From: an uncultured Bifidobacterium sp.
Lineage (GTDB): Bacteria > Actinomycetota > Actinomycetes > Actinomycetales > Bifidobacteriaceae
Assembly: GCA_937874315.1 (NCBI GenBank)
Contig: CALNAE010000017.1
Span: 1 to 10,611, forward strand
Direction of reading: 5' to 3'
Length of the DNA: 10,611 nucleotides
Below the pieces are notes generated by a model that was not told the origin of the DNA, did not search any database, and worked only from the letters and a program-made list of their open reading frames with translations. The translations under genes and the position numbers were made by a program. The stretch's first letter is position 1. Each line of letters begins with the position of its first letter. Below are positions 5,172 through 10,611 of the stretch, in pieces.

Positions 5172-6638
5172 ATGGCACGTCGATGGACTCCGCAACGGCT
5201 TATTATCCTGCGTCGCGTACGCGTGGCGATTTGCGTGGTGGCGTTGGTGCTGACAAGCGCCATGACATTCGTGTTCACTGCGCGTAAAACCGTAGCATTA
5301 ACCGTCAATGGATCCACCAGAACCGTGCAGACGTATGCCATGAGTGTGCAACGCTTACTGCAGGAGCAGCACGTCGATCTTAAAACTCACGACTTCGTCG
5401 ACTCCACCTCCGGTAATTCGCTCAACGACCATGCCGTCGTAACCGTACGCAGCGCCTATCAGACGACGATTACCATCAACGGGAAGCAGGTGCCATTCTG
5501 GACGGTAGCCACCAGCGCCAATCAGCTGATCGGTTTCTTCAAGGAAAACGATCAGCAGGCGGCGAAGATAACCGTCGACATCGGCAATGTGTACAATCAA
5601 CTCACCGGCGGTCTGGTGATCAACAAGGACGGCCCGGTGACGGTGATCGCCGACGGTAAGACATCGATAGCGCCCAATGGCCGGCTGACGGCGGCTTCGA
5701 TTTTGGATTCCAAGGGCATCACGCTGGGCAAAGACGATCGCGTCGGCGTGGAAGAAGATGGCGGCACCACGATCCTGCGCGTCCGCCGCGTCACTCATGG
5801 CCAGCAGACGCGTATGGTCAGCATTCCGTTCGGCACTCAGACAATCACCGACTCCTCGTTGCAGCCTGGACAAACCGTGATCCGGCAGCAGGGAACCACC
5901 GGGCAGCGGCGCGAGGTCTATGACGTGACCTATGTCGATGGCACGGCGGAAAGCGAAACACTGGTATCCAAAACGACGACCAGGCTGTCGCTTGACAACA
6001 TTATCGCCGTGGGGCCGGCAAAAGCAACGGATAGTTCGAGTCCTTCGGTCGGCACTGGCAGCGGGGCCTCTGGTCAGCAAGACAAGAAGAGTCCCCAAGG
6101 ATCATCGTCAGGCAGCCCCTCGAGCAGCCCCTCCGGTTCTTCGTCGTCATCATCGTCCTCCACGGCAGGCCAAAGCCAATCCGAGTCGAGCGGCAGCTCC
6201 GCACCGACGGAGGCCACACCCTCCACGCCAACGCATACGCAGACGGCCGCGCCGACGCCCACCTCGACTCCGACACCCACCCCTGCGCCTGCGCCTGCCC
6301 CTGCACAAACGCAATCCACCTATTGGCATGCCAGCGTGGCCGACGCGCAGACCTATGCCGCCGGTGCGGCCGCGCAATACGGTTGGACCGGGCAGAACTG
6401 GACCGATCTGGTAAGCCTGTGGAACCGCGAATCCAGTTGGTCCTGGTCCGCGGAGAACTCCTCCTCCGGCGCCTACGGTATTCCCCAGTCGTTTCCGGGG
6501 AACAAAATGGCACAATTCGGCTCAGACTGGCGAGACAACGCCGCTACGCAGATTCAATGGGGCCTGAGCTACATCAAACAGACCTATGGAAGCCCTTCGG
6601 CGGCTTGGGCGAATTCTAACCGGTACGGTTGGTACTGA
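5172..6638 (+). CDS. Resuscitation-promoting-factor-like cell-wall hydrolase (DUF348, G5, lysozyme-like domain)
   Basis: 488-residue exported protein, expected to cut peptidoglycan glycan strands outside the cell. A basic N-terminus is followed by one membrane or signal segment (about 16-36). Next come DUF348-type repeats (about 40-80, 96-135 and 155-195), a G5 domain (about 203-281, ending TTTRLSLDNIIAVG), a low-complexity linker (about 285-380: Ser/Gly run, then TPT and PA repeats), and a C-terminal lysozyme/SLT-like domain (about 384-488). That domain has NRESSW with probable catalytic E420, then SGAYGIPQSFPGNKMA and ATQIQWGLSYIK, the pattern of actinobacterial Rpf and Apf-type transglycosylases. 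This matches RpfB in domain order. I chose the ATG at 5172 because AGAGGA lies 5 nt upstream; a GTG at 5169 is only 2 nt away. rsmA follows after 3 bp. Exact cleavage chemistry is not shown by sequence. Confidence 0.88.
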   Translation: MARRWTPQRLIILRRVRVAICVVALVLTSAMTFVFTARKTVALTVNGSTRTVQTYAMSVQRLLQEQHVDLKTHDFVDSTSGNSLNDHAVVTVRSAYQTTITINGKQVPFWTVATSANQLIGFFKENDQQAAKITVDIGNVYNQLTGGLVINKDGPVTVIADGKTSIAPNGRLTAASILDSKGITLGKDDRVGVEEDGGTTILRVRRVTHGQQTRMVSIPFGTQTITDSSLQPGQTVIRQQGTTGQRREVYDVTYVDGTAESETLVSKTTTRLSLDNIIAVGPAKATDSSSPSVGTGSGASGQQDKKSPQGSSSGSPSSSPSGSSSSSSSSTAGQSQSESSGSSAPTEATPSTPTHTQTAAPTPTSTPTPTPAPAPAPAQTQSTYWHASVADAQTYAAGAAAQYGWTGQNWTDLVSLWNRESSWSWSAENSSSGAYGIPQSFPGNKMAQFGSDWRDNAATQIQWGLSYIKQTYGSPSAAWANSNRYGWY

Positions 6639-6641
6639 TCG

Positions 6642-7523
6642 ATGAATCCCATAGAATCACAGCAAGCTCATCTCCTCGGCGCCGCCGATATCCGCCGGAT
6701 CGCCGCGGAGGCGGGTATCAGCCCAACCAAAAAGTTCGGTCAGAATTTCGTGATCGACCCGGGCACGGTGCGCCGGATCACCCATGAGGCAGGCATCAAG
6801 GCGGAAGACCGGGTGCTGGAGGTCGGACCCGGACTGGGTTCGCTCACGCTGGCGCTGTTGGAGGCCGGCGCATACGTCACCGCCGTGGAAATCGATTCGA
6901 CTCTTGCCGAGCGACTGCCTCAGACGGTACGCCAATATATGCCGCAGGAGTCAGGTCGTCTGACGGTCGTCCCACACGACGCCTTGACGCTGAACCCAGA
7001 CGACGTGCCGGAGCTGGCCGATTGCACGTCGTTCACCTTGGTTTCCAATCTGCCGTATAACGTGGCGACCCCGATCGTTCTGACGTTGCTGGAACGGTTC
7101 GGCAATCTGGATCGATTCCTCGTCATGGTTCAAAAAGAGGTAGCCGACCGGTTGGCGGCACGGCCCGGCACGAAGATATATGGCGCGCCTAGTGTGAAGC
7201 TCGCCTGGTATGGCGAGGCACGGCGCGTGGGCACCATCGGACGCAATGTCTTCTGGCCGGCACCGAATGTCGATTCCGCGCTGGTGCTGTTTACCCGTCA
7301 CGCTCGATTCGACGACGCGCCGGCGCCTCATCGCGCCGATATCTTCACCTTGGTCGATGCCGCCTTCGGCCAACGCCGCAAAACCCTGCACGCCGCCCTT
7401 CGACAACTCGTTACCGACGATCAATTCCAAATCGCCGATATCGACCCGTCGCGCCGTGGCGAAACGCTTACCATCGAAGAATTCATTCGACTGGCGGCAG
7501 CTGCCGGCGGCGTCAGCCAGTGA
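6642..7523 (+). CDS. rsmA: 16S rRNA (adenine1518-N6/adenine1519-N6) dimethyltransferase
   Basis: 293 residues, normal for RsmA/KsgA. It uses S-adenosylmethionine to dimethylate two adjacent adenines in the 3'-terminal helix 45 of 16S rRNA, a late check in small-subunit assembly; loss of the activity gives kasugamycin resistance. Visible motifs: KFGQNF (31-36), SAM-binding LEVGPGLGSLT (59-69), acidic E83 in AVEID ending strand beta2, the catalytic NLPYN (136-140), FWPAPNVDSAL (204-214) and AFGQRRKTL (241-249). It starts 3 bp after the rpf-like stop codon and has no strong Shine-Dalgarno sequence, so translation is probably coupled to the upstream gene. The rpf-rsmA pair is an actinobacterial arrangement. 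The gene is intact. Confidence 0.97.
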   Translation: MNPIESQQAHLLGAADIRRIAAEAGISPTKKFGQNFVIDPGTVRRITHEAGIKAEDRVLEVGPGLGSLTLALLEAGAYVTAVEIDSTLAERLPQTVRQYMPQESGRLTVVPHDALTLNPDDVPELADCTSFTLVSNLPYNVATPIVLTLLERFGNLDRFLVMVQKEVADRLAARPGTKIYGAPSVKLAWYGEARRVGTIGRNVFWPAPNVDSALVLFTRHARFDDAPAPHRADIFTLVDAAFGQRRKTLHAALRQLVTDDQFQIADIDPSRRGETLTIEEFIRLAAAAGGVSQ

Positions 7524-7532
7524 CGCTAGAGT

Positions 7533-7538
7533 TACAAT
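7533..7538 (+). promoter_or_regulatory. Putative -10 element upstream of the LytR_C gene
   Basis: TACAAT (five of six consensus bases) lies in the 48 bp gap after rsmA and would start transcription near 7545, about 27 nt before the ATG at 7572. The -35 region at 17 bp (GCGTCA) matches only three of six bases. Readthrough from the rpf-rsmA promoter is equally possible. Confidence 0.3.
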
Positions 7539-7571
7539 AATCATCGAATGCCGCAAAGAGGACCTACAGTT

Positions 7572-8198
7572 ATGACGGAACCAATGGATGAGCGCGAGGC
7601 TCGGAAACGATATGTTCGTTCCCGTCAAACCGCAGTTTTTACCGTCGTCGGGGTGGTAATGGCAATCGTCATGGTGATTTCCCTCTTGCTCTACTTCCAT
7701 GTGGTGGGACACACGGAACAACAGGCCACGGTCGTTCAACCGAATTTCGGCGCGGTCGCACCATGCGCCGCCAAGGACCAGAACGGGAACGAAGCCACGT
7801 ACGTGAACAACTCAAATGTCACCGTGCGTGTGCTCAACGGAACCAAATTCAGCGGGTTTGCCAAAGCGGTCGGAGACGCCCTGACCAACCGACATTTCAA
7901 TGTGAATACCGTCGACACCTACAGCAGCCAGAACGTCAAACGCACGATCATCTACTTCGGTAAAAACACCATCGCCGAGGCCTATACGCTGAACAGTAAC
8001 TTCACCGACGCCCAGATGGTGATGGACGACCGCTCCGACAAACTCATCGACGTGGTGCTCGGCTCGACATTCAACGACCTGCGCGCCCAGAAAAGCGTGC
8101 CGGCAGCCGGTGCGAAAGTCACCAACTTCAGCACGTGCAAGGCGGCAAACTCGTTGACTTCGCTGCCCAAAGCCATCGCACACGATGCGGTGAATTGA
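7572..8198 (+). CDS. Single-pass membrane protein with LytR C-terminal (LytR_C) domain
   Basis: 208 residues. A short charged cytoplasmic N-terminus (1-18) precedes one membrane helix (about 19-44). The rest should lie outside the cell. Residues about 83-168 fit the LytR_C domain: VTVRVLNGTKFSGFAKAVGDAL, NRHFNVNTVDTY, RTIIYFG and ADKLIDVVLG-like segments. This domain usually follows the LytR-CpsA-Psr catalytic domain, but here it stands alone, so the protein probably lacks ligase activity and may bind or help in wall-polymer assembly. There are two cysteines, C65 and C189, flanking the domain. I chose the ATG at 7572 because AAAGAGGA lies 9 nt upstream; an in-frame ATG at 7548 comes before that site. 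It follows rsmA and converges on cca. The exact role is unknown. Confidence 0.82.
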   Translation: MTEPMDEREARKRYVRSRQTAVFTVVGVVMAIVMVISLLLYFHVVGHTEQQATVVQPNFGAVAPCAAKDQNGNEATYVNNSNVTVRVLNGTKFSGFAKAVGDALTNRHFNVNTVDTYSSQNVKRTIIYFGKNTIAEAYTLNSNFTDAQMVMDDRSDKLIDVVLGSTFNDLRAQKSVPAAGAKVTNFSTCKAANSLTSLPKAIAHDAVN

Positions 8199-8249
8199 TA
8201 AGAGTGCTATAAGAGGGCCGACGTTGTGACCAGCACGCACCTGGACCGA

Positions 8250-8290
8250 CCGCAACGCGACACGGATAACGCGACACGCGCGGGTTTTTC
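8250..8290 (+). terminator. Weak intrinsic terminator candidate after the LytR_C gene
   Basis: A run of five T (8285-8289) follows GC-rich sequence that can form an imperfect stem (CCGC 8250-8253 with GCGG 8280-8283). The same stretch carries an 11-bp direct repeat, AACGCGACACG, at 8254-8264 and 8268-8278. It lies in the convergent gap between the LytR_C gene and cca, where a terminator is expected. The stem is weak. Confidence 0.35.
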
Positions 8291-8320
8291 TACGCAAGTC
8301 GGGCAATAGCAACCGGGGCC

Positions 8321-9739
8321 TTAGAGAGACTGCTCGCCCCACCACCGTTTCAGCTCTTCGACGGCCTCACCATGCTCACTCGGCCCATGATCAAGCCGAT
8401 AATCGAGCATATGACGATAGGCCTTCCCCACGGCCGGTCCAGGTCGTATACCCAGCAGACTGATGATCTCATTGCCGTCCAAATCCGGTCGGATGGACGC
8501 GAGATCCTCTTTGGTCTGCAACTGCTCAACACGCTGTTCGAGCTCATCCATGGCCATCGAGAACATTCTGGCCTTGCGCTGATTCTGAGTCGTGGCATCC
8601 GCACGAGTCAGCCGGTTGAGTCTGGCGTACAACGTGCCCGAATCCTTGACATAACGCCGCACTGCGGAATCCGTCCACGGCTCGTCGACGTATCCATGGA
8701 AGCGCAGATGCATGTCTACGAGCTTGCTGACATCGTCCACCATATGATTATCAAAATGCAAGGCCCGCAGGCGTTTACGAGTCATCTTCGCGCCCACGAC
8801 ATCGTGATGGTGGAAACTGACCTTGCCACCCGACTCATATCGGCGTGTTCTGGGTTTGCCGACGTCGTGCATCAACGCGGCTAAACGCAACGCGAGGTCA
8901 GGGGATGGCACCGGCCCGTCATCGTCGGTCTCCAGCGCGATGGCCCTATCCAGGACCATCATCGTATGTTCGAAGATGTCCTTGTGCTGATGGTGCTCGT
9001 CGATTTCGAGGCGCAGCGCGGGGATCTCGGGAAGCACGATATCCGCCAGCCCCGAATCCACCAGACACTCGATTCCGGCCCGGGGCCGGTCGGAAAGCAG
9101 CATCTTCTCGAGTTCGTCACGCACACGCTCCGCCGAGACGATGTCGATACGCCCGGCCAGATCGGCGATAGCCGCGGCGGTATCGACCTCGATACGAAAT
9201 CCGAGCTGAGCCACGAATCGCACCGCGCGCATCATGCGCAACGGATCATCGTCAAAGGACTGATACGGGTCGACGGGCGTACGCAACACGCCCTTTGCCA
9301 GATCGCTGGCCCCGGAAAACGGATCGACGAACTGCAAATCCGGCACGCGCAGAGCCATGGCGTTAACGGTGAAGTCCCGCCGGGATAGATCCCCCTCGAG
9401 ACTGTGCCCATATTTCACCTCGGGCTTGCGCGACGAAGGATCATAGACATCCGACCGATACGTCGTCACCTCGACCTTGACCTCAGTACCGTCGGCACGG
9501 CGGCGCATCGCCCCTAGAGTTCCGAATTTCCGTCCCATGTCCCAGAAGCCGTCACGTCCCCAACGCCGAAGGATGGGCTCGAATTCCTCTGGTCGTGCCG
9601 ACGTACAGCAATCGAGATCGTGCGAGCGCCGGTGCAACAACATATCGCGCACGGCGCCACCCACCAAGGACAGTTCATAGCCCTCCTGTGCGAACCGATG
9701 CCCTAATTCAATGGTCTCAGGCCATACTTCGAAATCCAC
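8321..9739 (-). CDS. cca: CCA tRNA nucleotidyltransferase (class II, with HD domain)
   Basis: 472 residues from the chosen start. It adds or repairs the 3' CCA of tRNAs using CTP and ATP without a nucleic-acid template. The head domain has LVGGAVRD (25-32) and the catalytic DLD carboxylates (D41, D43), then RRDFTVNAMAL and DPLRMMRAVRF of the neck. The C-terminal half carries an HD metal-dependent phosphohydrolase motif, ALMHDVGK, followed by a histidine cluster at SFHHHD. This head plus HD layout is typical of actinobacterial PcnA/Cca proteins. The GTG at 9739 has GGAAAGGG just upstream (AAGG 6 nt away). Another in-frame GTG at 9763 would add eight residues but has only a weak GAG before it. 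The window's tRNA-Thr lacks an encoded CCA, consistent with this enzyme being essential. Some annotations call it pcnA. Confidence 0.93.
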   Translation of the reverse strand: MDFEVWPETIELGHRFAQEGYELSLVGGAVRDMLLHRRSHDLDCCTSARPEEFEPILRRWGRDGFWDMGRKFGTLGAMRRRADGTEVKVEVTTYRSDVYDPSSRKPEVKYGHSLEGDLSRRDFTVNAMALRVPDLQFVDPFSGASDLAKGVLRTPVDPYQSFDDDPLRMMRAVRFVAQLGFRIEVDTAAAIADLAGRIDIVSAERVRDELEKMLLSDRPRAGIECLVDSGLADIVLPEIPALRLEIDEHHQHKDIFEHTMMVLDRAIALETDDDGPVPSPDLALRLAALMHDVGKPRTRRYESGGKVSFHHHDVVGAKMTRKRLRALHFDNHMVDDVSKLVDMHLRFHGYVDEPWTDSAVRRYVKDSGTLYARLNRLTRADATTQNQRKARMFSMAMDELEQRVEQLQTKEDLASIRPDLDGNEIISLLGIRPGPAVGKAYRHMLDYRLDHGPSEHGEAVEELKRWWGEQSL

Positions 9740-9825
9740 AGCTGCCCTTTCCAGGAAGTCCACTTTCTCGTGGTACCAGCATACCGTTACCCCACCTGCA
9801 CATGGGCGTGAGTAAGGTGGAAGGC

Positions 9826-10476
9826 ATGATCACGCCCGCAGACCTCATTCGCATGCTCGACAGAGCTGCGCAGGAGCATGCCCGCGATCGCCGTCGAGCC
9901 GACGCGCTGCTGTACACCTCGCAGTCGGGGGAGCCGGAAACCCAGTCGCCGCAACAGCCGGATACGCCGACACCGGCGATGATGCCCACACGCCGCGCTT
10001 GGGCCGGGCCTGCTTCTTTCGCATCGTTGGACATGCAGGAATTGCCCGTCGTCCGCGAATATTCCGCGGGTGGCCTTATTTTCGACGATGAGGACCGCGT
10101 CGCGATTATCGCACGCCATTCAAGAAGCGGACATATCGAATGGTGCCTGCCCAAGGGCCATATCGAGAAGGGCGAAACACCCGAGCAGACCGCGGTGCGC
10201 GAAGTACACGAGGAAACCGGCATCCTAGGAGAGGTTCTGGAATCCATCGCCACCATCGATTACTGGTTCACGGGAACTAATCAGCGCGTGCATAAGCTGG
10301 TTCACCACTTTGCGCTCAGGCGCATCGGCGGCGAGTTGAGTGTCGAAGGCGATCCGGATCACGAAGCTGAGGACGCCATCTGGGTTAAGTTCTCAGATCT
10401 CGACAATGTCTTGAGTTATCCCAACGAACGAAAAATTGCTTGGCTCTATGCCCGCAAACTGAATAGGCAGGCCTGA
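9826..10476 (+). CDS. Nudix hydrolase
   Basis: 216 residues. It should hydrolyse a nucleoside diphosphate linked to another moiety; the substrate is not readable. The complete Nudix box GX5EX7REUXEEXGU occupies 111-133, from GHIEKGE through REVHEETGI; the metal-binding glutamates are E126, E129 and E130. The fold begins at about 76 (REYSAGGLIF). An N-terminal extension (1-75) has a charged helix (about 4-28) and then a Pro/Thr/Gln-rich, probably disordered stretch. I chose the ATG at 9826 because AAGGTGG lies 5 nt upstream; in-frame ATG 9802 and GTG 9808 come before that site. It is divergent from cca and its stop overlaps the next start codon by one base, so the two rightward genes form an operon. 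Pairing of cca with a Nudix gene is a familiar actinobacterial arrangement. Confidence 0.92.
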   Translation: MITPADLIRMLDRAAQEHARDRRRADALLYTSQSGEPETQSPQQPDTPTPAMMPTRRAWAGPASFASLDMQELPVVREYSAGGLIFDDEDRVAIIARHSRSGHIEWCLPKGHIEKGETPEQTAVREVHEETGILGEVLESIATIDYWFTGTNQRVHKLVHHFALRRIGGELSVEGDPDHEAEDAIWVKFSDLDNVLSYPNERKIAWLYARKLNRQA

Positions 10477-10611
10477 TGGTGAAATATCGACCCCGAGACG
10501 GTTATTCGCGCTTCGCCGGCTCAGCGGATCGCGTGTCGCGATCGCCGAAGGCATTCGCCGGGCTGTGGTCGACCGCATTGGCGCTCATGATGGTCATCGG
10601 CATGATCATCG
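10476..10611 (+). CDS. N-terminal fragment of a membrane or secreted protein (cut by window end)
   Basis: Only about 45 residues are present. The ATG at 10476 shares its A with the Nudix stop codon, and AGGCAGG lies a few bases upstream, so translation is probably coupled. The visible protein starts MVKYRPRDGYSRF, is rich in Arg and Lys to about residue 25, then turns hydrophobic (LWSTALALMMVIGMII, about 30-45). That is a signal peptide or first membrane helix with a positive N-side. In related actinobacteria the gene after this Nudix hydrolase encodes a large exported DUF6049-type protein upstream of murJ; that identity is inferred from position only. Confidence 0.65.
   Translation, partial: MVKYRPRDGYSRFAGSADRVSRSPKAFAGLWSTALALMMVIGMII

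Noticed and set aside
5355..6098. 247-residue open frame on the minus strand opposite the Rpf-like gene
   Set aside because: Antisense shadow with Arg/His-rich composition and no domain, lying within a gene with clear DUF348/G5 domains.
6951..7739. 262-residue open frame on the minus strand spanning rsmA and the LytR_C gene start
   Set aside because: It crosses two well-supported genes and shows no family motif.

Overview
The window looks like chromosomal housekeeping DNA from a high-GC actinobacterium, most probably a Bifidobacterium. Evidence for this: GC-rich codon use; a resuscitation-promoting-factor-type cell-wall enzyme (DUF348 + G5 + lysozyme-like domain) directly upstream of rsmA/ksgA, an actinobacterial pairing; a CCA-adding enzyme (pcnA/cca) divergent from a Nudix hydrolase, followed by a membrane or secreted protein; and a tRNA gene that does not encode its CCA end. 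The genus is inferred from gene order and protein style, not from a database search. I see no mobile element, CRISPR array, prophage or restriction locus.

Left part (1-4422): a family 2 glycosyltransferase on the minus strand is divergent from a 707-residue Ser/Thr protein kinase. The kinase has a soluble N-terminal catalytic domain, a long Thr/Pro-rich linker and a polytopic C-terminal membrane domain. It is followed by a membrane-anchored DsbA-like thiol oxidoreductase with a CPGC active site. This block looks devoted to the cell envelope and signalling.

Middle (4423-5171): a tRNA-Thr(UGU) gene with a recognisable promoter, then about 470 bp without a gene. The first part of that gap holds four consecutive GC-rich inverted repeats (4764-4915). 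The third has a T-rich tail and is the best terminator candidate. A good promoter (TTTCCA - 17 bp - TACAAT) then leads into the next gene.

Right part (5172-8198): an rpf-like muralytic enzyme gene, rsmA (16S rRNA dimethyladenosine transferase, 3 bp downstream) and a small membrane protein with a LytR C-terminal domain, all on the plus strand. In Mycobacterium tuberculosis ispE follows rpfB-ksgA; here it is absent and the LytR_C protein occupies that place.

End (8199-10611): the cca gene runs leftward and converges on the lytR_C gene. A Nudix hydrolase runs rightward from an 86 bp divergent region, and its stop codon overlaps the start of a membrane-protein gene cut by the window end.

Functionally the genes cover tRNA and rRNA maturation (tRNA-Thr, cca, rsmA), peptidoglycan and envelope biology (glycosyltransferase, Rpf-like enzyme, LytR_C protein, DsbA-like protein) and signalling (kinase). 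I did not find clear evidence of a new defence or mobile system. The observations most worth a second look are the hairpin cluster after the tRNA and the repeated Thr motifs in the kinase linker.
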